Assembly: GCA_024401475.1 (NCBI GenBank)
Contig: JAKSKZ010000022.1
Coordinates: forward strand, 1-56,569
DNA length: 56,569 nt
Origin: Paludibacteraceae bacterium
GTDB lineage: Bacteria > Bacteroidota > Bacteroidia > Bacteroidales > Paludibacteraceae
Direction: 5' to 3'
Positions 1 through 11,100 of this stretch are shown here, in pieces (position 1 is the stretch's first letter; each line of letters starts with the position of its first letter). Both the position numbers and the translations under genes were made by a program. The notes beneath the pieces are model-generated. The model had not been told where the DNA came from, did no database searches, and saw nothing but the letters and a program-made list of their open reading frames with translations.

Positions 1-56
<56 letters not shown>

Positions 57-111
57 AACAATGCGGAATAAAATGGAACAAAATGGAATTTTAGAACAAA
101 AATAAAATATT

Positions 112-119
112 TTACTTTG
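112..119 (+). promoter_or_regulatory. Bacteroidetes -7 box for the 156-728 gene
   Basis: TTACTTTG fits the -7 consensus TAnnTTTG. Transcription would start near 126, so the in-frame TTG at 117 lies inside the promoter and cannot be the start. This is why the ATG at 156 is preferred. Confidence 0.55.
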
Positions 120-155
120 CAATATAATTTCAAAAAAACACGGCTACAAGATTGC

Positions 156-728
156 ATGGAAACAAACAAAGAACATATTAACTTGCTTAAAACAATGGTA
201 GAAAACAAGTTGAACAGAAAGCCTATTTCTCCTTCTGATTTTGAGATTTCTGCCAGTTCTATTTTCAAACATACCAAAGAGTATATCAGTCCCAAGACTC
301 TGATGCGCTTATGGGGATACGTAAACGAACCCACAGTTCCACGTTCAACAACTCTCAACATATTGGCAAGATACTTAAATCATCGAGACTTCAACTCGTT
401 CATTGAATATCTCAAAAATGACAACGAAGAAGAGTCTAAGTTCATTGCTTCTGATTTCATCAGATCTGAAAAATTGGACAAATACGCAAAAATCGAATTG
501 AGATGGAATCCGAATAGAAGATGCGTCATCATACACATCGGCAACTCCCAATTTGAAATCATCGACTCAGAAAATTCAAAATTGAAAGTCGGAGACAAAT
601 TCAAATGCTCCAACTTTGTACAAAACGAGCCTTTATACATATTTGATCTCGAAACGGCGAACAACCAACAAATAGACAACTATGTGATAGGATGCAAAAG
701 CGGTCTGAGTTCTGTAAAACTCATATAG
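156..728 (+). CDS. Conserved Bacteroidetes protein of unknown function
   Basis: A 190-residue soluble protein with no signal peptide or membrane segment. The N-terminal ~90 residues contain a block (SPKTLMRLWGYV, then TTLNILARYL and FNSFIEYL) that I recall from many uncharacterised Bacteroidetes proteins and that reads like a small helical, possibly HTH-like, module. The C-terminal half is beta-rich (RCVIIHIGNSQFEIID, KVGDKFKCSNF). The ATG at 156 is chosen because the upstream TTG at 117 falls in the promoter. It stands alone before purL. No function is assigned; a regulatory or nucleic-acid-binding role is only a guess. Confidence 0.75.
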   Translation: METNKEHINLLKTMVENKLNRKPISPSDFEISASSIFKHTKEYISPKTLMRLWGYVNEPTVPRSTTLNILARYLNHRDFNSFIEYLKNDNEEESKFIASDFIRSEKLDKYAKIELRWNPNRRCVIIHIGNSQFEIIDSENSKLKVGDKFKCSNFVQNEPLYIFDLETANNQQIDNYVIGCKSGLSSVKLI

Positions 729-1083
729 GTCAGTTTCCCAGTTCTCAGACGGACACATCACTTTCCTCACGACGCGTGTCCTATACGCAGCAAAGGAGTT
801 TTTCTTTCTTCCTACTATTTTCGGGGATATAGACAAGCAACATCAAAGATTACCTAAAGGTGACCCTATAAATTCGCTGTATTTAAAATTTTAGTAACAA
901 GTCGAGACGACGACCACACGACCCCGCCCATCATCCAACACCGTCCCAAATTTTCTTTTCCAACTCTCTTCCTAAAAATTACCCCATTTTAGATTTATTA
1001 TTTAACTTTGCAAAAGATATATTGGGCGTGGCACAAACTTGTCCGTTCATTCAAATTAGGAAATACTAATTTAATCATACAAT
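729..1083. other. Intergenic region before purL
   Basis: I see no credible gene. A weak 6-bp stem (GGACAC about 750, GTGTCC about 775) could help end the upstream gene. The only clear element is the purL promoter near 1003-1010. Confidence 0.5.
1003..1010 (+). promoter_or_regulatory. -7 box for purL
   Basis: TAACTTTG followed by CAAAAG matches TAnnTTTG. It implies a leader of about 65 nt before the purL ATG at 1084. No purine-riboswitch-like fold was recognised in the leader. Confidence 0.6.
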
Positions 1084-4000
1084 ATGATTCTATTCTTCAA
1101 AAAAGAGGATGCAGGCATAATCGCAGTCGATTCAAAGTCTGCACTTAACGCACAGGACATCGAGAAATTGACTTGGTTGTTCAGCGGAGCAAAATTCACG
1201 GAGGAAAAAGAGATTAATGGATGGTTTATCGGTCCGCGCCGCGAAATGATAACCCCATGGAGTACTAACGCAGTCGAGATCACCCAAAACATGGGCTTGA
1301 ACGGATTGCTAAGAATCGAGGAGTACTTTGCTGCCAAAGGTGCAGATTCAGAGCACGACCCGATGCTTCAACGCATCTATCCGAAGTTGGACCAAAACAT
1401 CTTCACGATAGACAAGCAACCTGATGCCATCGTCCACATTGACGATATTGAAGAATACAATAAGAAAGAAGGTTTGGCTCTCAACCCAGACGAAATCGCT
1501 TACTTGAACGGCATCAGCGAAAAGATCGGAAGAAAATTGACAGATAGCGAAGTGTTCGGTTTCTCTCAAGTAAACTCAGAGCACTGCCGCCACAAAATCT
1601 TCAACGGTCTTTACGTCATCGACGGGAAGGAGATGGAGAGCTCCCTCTTCAAACTCATCAAGAAGACTTCCGAGACCAACCCTAACAAATTGGTTTCAGC
1701 ATACAAGGACAACGTTGCCTTCAACGAAGGTCCTGAAATCGAACAATTTGCGCCTGCAAGCGGCGACAAACCAGATTTCTTCGAGGTGAAGAAGATCAAA
1801 TCTGTCATCTCCCTAAAAGCAGAGACGCACAACTTCCCTACTACCGTGGAGCCATTCAACGGTGCTGCTACCGGTTCGGGTGGTGAAATCCGTGACCGCC
1901 TCGGCGGAGGTAAGGCCAGTTTGCCAATGGCAGGTACTGCCGTCTATATGACTTCTTACCCACGCACAGCAGAAGGCCGCGAATGGGAGAACGGCATGGA
2001 CGAACGTAAGTGGTTGTATCAAACACCAGAACAAATCTTGATCAAGGCTTCTAACGGTGCCAGCGATTTCGGTAACAAGTACGGACAACCGCTTATCTGC
2101 GGTTCGCTCCTCACTTTTGAGCACGCAGAGAACTACAAGAAGTTCGCTTACGACAAGGTCATCATGCTTGCCGGCGGTATCGGTTTTGCGAAGATGAAAG
2201 ACAGTCTCAAGGGCGAGCCTGTTCCTGGTCAAAAAGTCATCGTCATGGGTGGTGACAACTACCGCATCGGTATGGGTGGTGGTGCCGTTTCTTCTGTAGA
2301 TACAGGACAATACAACAACGCCATCGAGTTGAACGCTGTTCAACGTGCCAACCCAGAAATGCAAAAGCGTGTTTCCAATGTCATCAGAACATTGGCAGAG
2401 TCTGACAACAACCCTATCGTTTCTATCCACGACCACGGCGCTGGTGGTCACTTGAACTGTCTATCGGAGTTGGTAGAGAGCACCGGTGGAAAAATCGATA
2501 TGGACAAGTTGCCTGTCGGAGACCCTACTCTTTCGGCAAAAGAGATTATCGGTAACGAGAGCCAGGAGCGCATGGGCTGCCTTGTTAACGAGAAAGATAT
2601 CGACCTTATCAAGAGAATCGCAGACCGCGAGCGTGCTCCTATGTATGTAGTGGGCGAAACCACTGGCGACATGCGTTTCGTATTTGAGAAAGCAAACGGC
2701 GAAAAGCCAATCGACTTGCGTTTGGATTACATGATCGGCAAGCCACCTCGCACTGTCATCACAGACAAGACTGTTGTTGAGAAATACGAGGATGTGAAGA
2801 CTGACGCAAGCAAGTTGAACGAATATTTGAACAACGTCCTCCAATTGGAATCAGTTGCTTGTAAAGACTGGTTGACCAACAAGGTGGACCGCTCCATCAC
2901 AGGTAAAATTGCTAAGCAACAATGTGCCGGCGAGATTCAGCTTCCGTTGAACGACTTGGGTGCTGTTGCATTGGATTATCGTTATAAATCTGGTATTGCA
3001 ACTTCCATTGGCCACGCACCGATGGCAGCCATGATCAACCCCGCAACAGGTTCTGTCCTTGCCATTGCAGAGGCTTTGACCAACATCGTTTGGGCCCCTA
3101 TGAAGGACGGCATCAGCAGCGTTTCTTTGAGTGCCAACTGGATGTGGCCATGTAAGAACGAAGGCGAAGATGCTCGTCTCTACAAAGCAGTAGATGCTTG
3201 TAGCAAGTTCGCTTGTGCATTGGGTGTAAACATTCCAACAGGAAAAGACTCCCTCTCCATGACACAAAAATATGGAGCAGACAAGGTATATTCTCCAGGA
3301 ACAGTCATCATCTCTGCCGGAGGTGAGGTTTCAGACGTTCGCAAGATCGTCGGTCCAGTTATCGAAAAGAAGATTGGCACAAGCATTTACCACATCGACT
3401 TCTCATTCGACGAACTTCAACTCGGAGGTTCCGCTTTAGCGCAAACACTCAACAAGATTGGAGCAAAGGCACCAACAGTTAAGAACACAGAATATTTCGT
3501 TGACGCATTCGAAGCCATCCAAGACCTCATCGACAAGGAACTCATCCTTGCCGGTCACGACATCTCTGCCGGTGGTATGATCACCACCCTTCTTGAAATG
3601 TGCTTCGCCAACAAGACTTGCGGTTTGAAGGTTAACTTGGACGAAATTCCGGAGAAGAACTTAGTCAAGGTTCTCTTCAGCGAAAACCCAGGTGTTCTCA
3701 TCCAAGTGGAGAAAGAGGCAGAAGTTGAGAAGATTTTGAAGAAAGAAGGTATCGGATATGCTAAGATTGCAACGGTTGTTGAAGAGAGAAGCATCGAACT
3801 CGACAAAGACGGCAAGCACTATTCATTCGACATCGACGCATTGCGTGATGTTTGGTTCCGTTCTTCTTACTTGTTGGATAGAAAGCAAAGTGGCGAGCAA
3901 TGTGCAAAAGAGCGTTACGAGAACTACAAGAACCAACCACTTCAATACAACTTCCAAAACTTCGCAGGCAAGCTTTCCAAGTTAGGCATTTCTGCAGACA

Positions 4001-4770
4001 GAAAAGAGAAGAGCGGCATCAAGGCAGCCATCATCCGCGACAAGGGTACGAATGGCGACCGAGAGATGGCTTATTCTTTGTGGTTGGCAGGTTTCGATGT
4101 AAAGGACGTTCACATGACCGACTTGGCAACAGGAAGGGAGACTTTGGAAGATGTCAACATGATTGTCTTCTGCGGTGGTTTCTCTAACTCAGACGTTTTG
4201 GGTTCTGCCAAAGGTTGGGCAGGAGGATTCCTCTTCAACGAAAAGGCAAAACAAGCCCTCGACAAGTTCTATGCTCGCAAAGACACACTCAGTTTGGGCG
4301 TCTGCAACGGATGTCAAGTCATGGCCGAACTCGGATTGGTTTACCCTGAGCACGAGAAGAAGCACAAGATGTTGCACAACAACTCACATAAGTTTGAGTC
4401 TTGCTTCGTAGGTTTGGAAATTCCAACCAACGACTCAGTAATGTTCGGTTCTTTGTCAGGAACTAAATTGGGTATTTGGGTGGCTCACGGAGAAGGAAAG
4501 TTCGACTTCCCTTACGGAGAAAACGAGTACAACATCATCGCAAAATACAACTACGACGGTTATCCAGCCAACCCTAACGGTTCGCAATTCGGCGTAGCAG
4601 GCGTTTGTTCAAAAGACGGTCGTCACTTGGCAATGATGCCACACTTGGAGAGAGCAATATTCCCTTGGCAATGGGCTTACTATCCATCAGATCGCATCAA
4701 GAGCGATGAGATTACACCTTGGATGGAAGCATTTGTCAATGCGAGAAAGTGGATTGAGAAGAACAAATAA
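1084..4770 (+). CDS. purL: Phosphoribosylformylglycinamidine synthase, single-chain
   Basis: A 1228-residue protein that converts FGAR, glutamine and ATP to FGAM in de novo purine synthesis. It is the long single-chain form (about 1290 residues in E. coli): an N-terminal PurS-like part, two AIRS-like synthase halves (motifs SEHCRHK and KAETHNFPT; second half around the stretch with TGKDSLSM) and a C-terminal class I glutaminase. The glutaminase nucleophile is Cys1074 in LGVCNGCQ, and PHLERAIFPWQW near the end supplies the His/Glu of the triad. The gene has its own promoter and a strong terminator after it. purB lies at the other end of the window, in a separate unit. The reading frame is intact. 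Confidence 0.97.
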   Translation: MILFFKKEDAGIIAVDSKSALNAQDIEKLTWLFSGAKFTEEKEINGWFIGPRREMITPWSTNAVEITQNMGLNGLLRIEEYFAAKGADSEHDPMLQRIYPKLDQNIFTIDKQPDAIVHIDDIEEYNKKEGLALNPDEIAYLNGISEKIGRKLTDSEVFGFSQVNSEHCRHKIFNGLYVIDGKEMESSLFKLIKKTSETNPNKLVSAYKDNVAFNEGPEIEQFAPASGDKPDFFEVKKIKSVISLKAETHNFPTTVEPFNGAATGSGGEIRDRLGGGKASLPMAGTAVYMTSYPRTAEGREWENGMDERKWLYQTPEQILIKASNGASDFGNKYGQPLICGSLLTFEHAENYKKFAYDKVIMLAGGIGFAKMKDSLKGEPVPGQKVIVMGGDNYRIGMGGGAVSSVDTGQYNNAIELNAVQRANPEMQKRVSNVIRTLAESDNNPIVSIHDHGAGGHLNCLSELVESTGGKIDMDKLPVGDPTLSAKEIIGNESQERMGCLVNEKDIDLIKRIADRERAPMYVVGETTGDMRFVFEKANGEKPIDLRLDYMIGKPPRTVITDKTVVEKYEDVKTDASKLNEYLNNVLQLESVACKDWLTNKVDRSITGKIAKQQCAGEIQLPLNDLGAVALDYRYKSGIATSIGHAPMAAMINPATGSVLAIAEALTNIVWAPMKDGISSVSLSANWMWPCKNEGEDARLYKAVDACSKFACALGVNIPTGKDSLSMTQKYGADKVYSPGTVIISAGGEVSDVRKIVGPVIEKKIGTSIYHIDFSFDELQLGGSALAQTLNKIGAKAPTVKNTEYFVDAFEAIQDLIDKELILAGHDISAGGMITTLLEMCFANKTCGLKVNLDEIPEKNLVKVLFSENPGVLIQVEKEAEVEKILKKEGIGYAKIATVVEERSIELDKDGKHYSFDIDALRDVWFRSSYLLDRKQSGEQCAKERYENYKNQPLQYNFQNFAGKLSKLGISADRKEKSGIKAAIIRDKGTNGDREMAYSLWLAGFDVKDVHMTDLATGRETLEDVNMIVFCGGFSNSDVLGSAKGWAGGFLFNEKAKQALDKFYARKDTLSLGVCNGCQVMAELGLVYPEHEKKHKMLHNNSHKFESCFVGLEIPTNDSVMFGSLSGTKLGIWVAHGEGKFDFPYGENEYNIIAKYNYDGYPANPNGSQFGVAGVCSKDGRHLAMMPHLERAIFPWQWAYYPSDRIKSDEITPWMEAFVNARKWIEKNK

Positions 4771-4788
4771 GAAACAATCTGACAAAAG

Positions 4789-4824
4789 AAAAAAGTGTGT
4801 TCGGATTTCCGGACACACTTTTTT
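4789..4824 (+). terminator. purL: Intrinsic terminator after purL
   Basis: A 17-bp stem (AAAAAAGTGTGTTCGGA against TCCGGACACACTTTTTT, one G-T pair) closes over a 2-nt loop and runs into T residues. The A and T tracts make it plausibly active in both directions. Confidence 0.85.
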
Positions 4825-4894
4825 TGTACTCTCTACTTTAAACAAATGACAAGAAAGCAAATATTCGTTCAAATTAATAATTTAAATCAACTTT

Positions 4895-4926
4895 TTTGTT
4901 TTTTTTAATAACTATGATTAATTTTG
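4895..4926 (+). promoter_or_regulatory. Promoter of the T9SS adhesin operon
   Basis: TTTG at 4895-4898 and TAATTTTG at 4919-4926 are separated by 20 bp, close to the Bacteroides -33/-7 arrangement. The predicted start near 4933 gives a long 5' leader of about 190 nt before the ATG at 5123. I found no known riboswitch in that leader. Confidence 0.6.
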
Positions 4927-5122
4927 GGGGCTTGTAGTGAAAAAGTACGTTTCTTTTGACAAATACAAGCCATAAAAAAGAAATGTTCCAGAGAACCGAT
5001 TGTCATTCAAAAGCAGCTATACATTTAGTCGCAGTTTAAAATTATGGCATAGTTGTTCAGACGAGAACACTTATAGGCAAGAGTCTAAAAAACTTGAAAA
5101 ACAATAAATTCAAAATACTGAA

Positions 5123-8100
5123 ATGAGAAACAGGCAATATCTCAGTTCTACTCATTTGTCCCAGGGACAAAAGACTGCGAAAAAAGGTTTCGCGAAACGC
5201 TCCGCGTTGTTCATCACCGCATTGATGTCAATCTTCTATTCTGGAGTTCAAGCCCAATCAGTTTCCATCAAAGAGAACACGAAAGTATCCATCTCGACAC
5301 AAAACTACGACGATTGTTCATCCATTCTAAAAGTTTCTTTGTCACCTTCCGATGAATACTATTTCGACTTCTACATTACGGAGAACAACGTCAAGCTAAC
5401 CTCAAGTGACATCACTTTTGATGGAGAAGCCAGCGTTTTTCAGTTCAATGAATACAACAACATCAAATTCAACACCGGATCTTACGGAGATAGACCTACC
5501 ACATTCTATTTGAACACAAGAAGTGGCAAACCTTATGTTTTCTCGTCTGAAACACCATCATTGAACGAGGTATTCATGAAAATCAACGGGGAAACCGTTA
5601 TTAACGAAGGGGACAAGGTAAACTTCACGGGCGAAATCTGCCCTACCGACGATTATACTTATCAGTGGTATGAAAACGGAACGGCTATCGAAGGAGAAAC
5701 CTCTGCCATTCTATCCTACTACACTCCTAAAACACCACTCAGCACTTTCAAATTAGAAGTAAGCAAGGGGGGAAGTGTTGTAAAAAGTGATACCAAAACA
5801 ATCCAAACATTAGGAACAAACAAGAAATACACCATCACGCCTTGGTGGGGTATTGGTTCAAGCGAGACCACAGAAATTGTAGGATATTGCAATTCTGTCT
5901 ACAAAGTAGAACTCAGATTCAACAACAACGAACCCCAATTCACTATTAACATAGACGGCAAAGCAACCGACGAAATCACCAACGAAACAGACTATACCAT
6001 CGCTAAAAAAGCGGGTGACGACGGCACTCCTGGTTGGAGAATCACGAACAACGGCGTCAGTGGCAAAACTGCTGTTTTCTATATTGACGCAAGAACGACC
6101 CCAATCAAATTGACAAACCAAATAGAAAATAGCGAATTCATTGTTGCATCTATTTCACAAACAAAAGGAAGTGCGGAAATCGAACGTGGCGAACTAGTTT
6201 CTTTCGCCTCAGAAGTCTGCAAAAGTTCTTCAGACAACATTACTTATCAATGGCAAAGCAGTACGGACAATGGCAAAACGTGGGACAACATTGACGGAGC
6301 AACCAACAGCACACTGGAAGATTTCGCTTCAACCATCGATAGTACAAGAATTAGAGTTGTTGCATCTAATGGCACTCTAACAAGCAATTCTACCCCCATT
6401 ACGCTTGTCTTTGAGCCATCCCGCATCTTTGCAGAAATTGGCAATGCAGAAAAAATCAACGATGTAGAATACGAGATTCCAAACCACGAAGTAGTAAACA
6501 TGAAGGTTTGGGCAGAAAGAATGAGCGATGCAGTATTTAGCGTTAAGATAAAGGATTTCTCATCCTCCACTTGGAGAGACACCACTTTGGGCGAGGATAA
6601 CGTCTGGACATTCGAGCCCAAACAAAATTTAGTCTACAAAATCCAAGCGACAGGAACGCTCAACAATACGAACGTGAAAGGCACCATCTCTAAAGAATAC
6701 ATCATCCGCATTATTCACCGTTGCGACGAAAACGCCGCAACAGACACTTTGTGGCACGATGATTTCGGTCGTTTCTCTGACGCCAACACATACATCACCA
6801 AAGATGCTGATGGTGTGGAGCAAACCCACACTGAATCTATCACTGACGAGAAAGACAATGAATGTCCGATTGCCAACTACATGTCAGCCGATCCTAATTT
6901 CTTTGTAAAGAGACATGACTTTGCTGCATTAGACCCACTATTTGGTCCATACGAAGCAGACGATTGTGCCTCTGATGGATATAAGCACTACGCTTGTTGG
7001 AAAGAGTGTAACGGTATTCGTGTTGAAGACGGTTACTACGCAATCCTCACCAATCCAAACATCAGTAACTGTGGCAAGTCAGACCGTGACTATTGGGACG
7101 GCTCCGACCACACCGGCAACAAGAACGGTGGTATGCTTTTCGTAAACTGTAGTGACAACAGTAAGAACACCATCATTTACCAACGCGATTTGACACTCAG
7201 CAATGAATGTGACAACGTTCAATTGTTGTTCTCCGCTTACATCAGCAATGCCACAATCAAGGGTGGACAAAAACCTGTAAACGTACGTCTGGACATTCGC
7301 GACGAAGAGATGAACTTGGTTCACTCTGTTGCATCTGGCGACATCATGCCTCGTACATCGGGCAAGAAATGGACAAACATGACATTCCAATTCAAATCAA
7401 CAGGTAAAAAGAAATACACTATTCAATTGACAAACAACAACGAGGGTGGTGCCCAAAACTACGGTAATGATATTTTGATTGATGATATCTCCATTACCAT
7501 CTGCTACCCTAACGTGAATTTGATTACCGATTTCTCAAACAAGTCTAAGGACACTGTTGAAACTTGCGTATTGGATACAGTCATCAATCTTTACGCATTC
7601 AATGAAAACGGCATCAAAAATTACATTGACGAGCCAGTATATCTCTTCCAATACAAGAAAGTTGACAATATTGGTTCTAAATGGCAAGACGTTGAAGTAG
7701 GTGGCGAAGGTCTTCATTTTTCAGACATCGATAACACCCAAATCAAATTGGATAGTACGGATGCACGTTTCTTTGGAACAACAAAATTCAGAGCTATCGT
7801 TGCATCAAGCAAGGAAATTCTTAACGACATCATCGACGAAGAAAACACAACAGGAGGAATCACCATGCCAGTTGACTGCGACCACGTTTACGCAATCGAC
7901 TCTGCTTTCGTCATCATCTTCCATTACAGCGGTCCTATGGGTCCTGCCATCGACACAGCAGGTTGTATCGGTGAGACAATGACTATCATTGGAGATGCTT
8001 CTGACAAACCAGAATTCAGATGGGTTGATGCAGAAGCAGACACACTCATCTCTGAAAACACCAAAGAGTTGACATTCCTTATCGACAACACCAAAGATGA

Positions 8101-11100
8101 TTACTATTTCTATTTCATCGGTACTGAAAAATTAGGTTGTGCCGACACTCAAAAAGTTCATGTAAGAAAGAAAGAGAACGTATGGTTCGACGCTCCAGAA
8201 GAGTTTATCATATGTGAGTTCGATTCTTCCTTGACATTGACTGATGTAGTTCTTAAAAACTCTACAGCCACTCCAACCTTTACTTGGGAGTTGAACGGAA
8301 CAATCGATGCGGAGCAAACCAGCAGTAAGTTTAAGATTCCTGCTACTGCCCCATTGGAAGGTACAATCAAAGTAACAGGTTCGGCAGAAGGATTCTGTGA
8401 CTCTACAAGGACTATCAAGTACATCATCCACAAAAAGTACAAATTGAGTCTTGACACTGATGTTGAAGACGACCACTTGTGTTTCAATGCGAACAACAGC
8501 AACATCACTTTAACAGCAGTAGTCACTCCAGCGACCGCTCTTCCAAGCAAATTCTATTGGTATAACAATGGTGTATATGTGGGGGAAAGCAGCGAGCCTA
8601 CTTACCAAATCGAAATCACAGAGAATGGCAAGTACAAATTCATGGTCAAGTCAACAGACGATGTATGTTACAAAGACACGGCTAATGCTCCTGCCACAAC
8701 TGACACCATCTCTGCAAGCCGCACCTTGGACATGACAATCATTGCGAACCCTGAAAACGCTGTCATTTGTGAAGGATCGTCAATCGATTTCAATCTTGAA
8801 ATCGGCAACGCTTTGGACGACAAAGATGTCACTTGGGAATGTGATGATTTCGAAGGCGGAAAGAAAATCACAAAGACTGTTAATTTCAAAAGCGGTGTTA
8901 CCATCACTCCAACCAAGAGCACTAAATTTACAGACAAGCGTGTATTGAAAGTTTCTGTTGTTGACGAGATTTGTAACAAGCCAATTTATGCAAATGTCAA
9001 CTACGAAGTACACAACAATATCGAATTGAGCATTGACCCAATCAACACATTCTGTTTGAGCGACGGAGACAAGATTAACTTGACCGCTACAGTTGCTGCA
9101 GGTGTTCCTACTAAATATGTATGGATGGAGGGCTCAACCAGACTCGATTCAACTGACACGAACAGTGCACGCGTAAGCATCAAAGAAGGTTCAAACGCAT
9201 ACACAGTCATTGCAAGCGACAGTGTTTGTGCAAGCAAAACTTCTGAAGTGATGAACACGGAGGCTCGTTTGCCAATCACCATCGACATCAATCCTAAGGA
9301 CACAATATTCTGCGAGGGCACAACAGTTACATTCCGTGCTACGGTGACAAATGCTTTGGATAAGGTCAACGTTCCTGTTCTATGGTCAGGAGACGACCTC
9401 GTAAAAGACTCCACTATCAAAGGTGAAAATTGCACATTAGCAATCAAACCTATCAAGAGCAACACATTGACAGAAAAACGTTCCATCACTATCAGCACTG
9501 CAGATTCTGTATGTAGCGCAGGTGAGCCTGTCAAAGCAACCACAAGCTACGAAATCCACAACAAGATGGACATCGCCATTTTGGCCGACCGTACAGATGG
9601 ACTCTTCTGTTTGACTGCAAACGAAGGTGAGGACAAAATCAATTTGAAAGTTGACGTAAAGAAAGGTGTTCCTACTAAGTATGCTTGGTTTAAGGACGGC
9701 ACAGCTCTCGGCTCAGCAACCAAGGCAGACACATCGCTCACAATTGGAGTGGGAACAAACCAATATAAGGTTATCGCAAGCGACGGCGTTTGTGCCGACA
9801 CCAGTTCCGTGGTTGTCCCTATCAAGGCAAGACATCTATTAGGTTTGGACTTGAACCCTAAAGATGCTAACATTTGTGAAGGCGAAAGCATCAAGCTTAC
9901 AGCAACACTCACAGATGCACTTAACGACAACATCACCATCCTTTGGGAAGGTGACGACATCGCGGTTGGCTCAAAGACAATCGGCAACCCTGCTTCTTAC
10001 ACGGCAAAGACCACCAAGACTGGCAAGACAATGCAAACATCGTATGCTACGGTCAAAGCAACCGATGCTGTTTGTCAACGAGACACTGCGGTTACGGTCA
10101 ACTACAATGTTTACATGAAAGTAAACATTCAATTGGTTTCAGACATTGCAGGAGGCAAGATTTGTATGAAAAATCCAGCAAGCAGTGTGGCCAACCTTAC
10201 AATCAATGTCAAGAAAGGTAACCCTAACCAATTCATTTGGAATGACGGAAAGATTGGATCCAGAAAAGATACCGTCAGAACTATCCAATTGGAAGAGGGA
10301 ACCAATACATTCTCTGTCACAGCAACAGATGACGTCTGCAACAAGAAGAACGAGTCTGAAGCAAGTGCAACCAACTCTATCGAAACAAGAGAGCCAATCG
10401 CAGTTGACTTGTTCTTAGATCATAGTTTGGTCTGCATAGGCAACAAGATTAAGGCTACGGCTGACATTAAAAACACTCATGCAGGTTCTGCATCCATCAT
10501 CAAATGGTCTGACGGAGCTACGGTGAACAATGCAACAAACGGACAATACTCTGAATCATTCAAGCCTTCCGTAGGTTCTCAAAGCATCAGCGTAAGCGTC
10601 GCAGATGCCAACTCAAGCATTTGTCCAGCAACAGTAGAGACTGCTGTTATTTCAGCACAAGACTCATTGCGTTTGCGCATTTCTCCAGACAAGATGACGC
10701 TTTGCCAAAGAGAAGATACGACCCAATACATTAGATTGACGGTCGGCATCAATAGCGGTTGGCCAAACTCCGTTATCTGGTCAACAGGTGACACGACAAG
10801 AATTGACACCTCTAACACAACGCATATTCTTGTTGCCCCTAACGAGAACACTACATACTGGGCTTATGGTACTGACGATGTCTGCAAGAATTCAGACAAG
10901 ATTTATACGAAGGAGATAAAAGTTTCTAACAAGCTCTCTGTTGAATTGGAAATCGAGAAGCCTGAGTTCCAAATGGGAGAAGAGGTTGTCTTGATTGCTC
11001 ACACATCCAACAACGAATATGAAACCATCCGTTGGTACAACACCGAGACAGGAGAATTGTTGGGTGAGACAGACGACAACAGATTCACTTATCAACTTGA

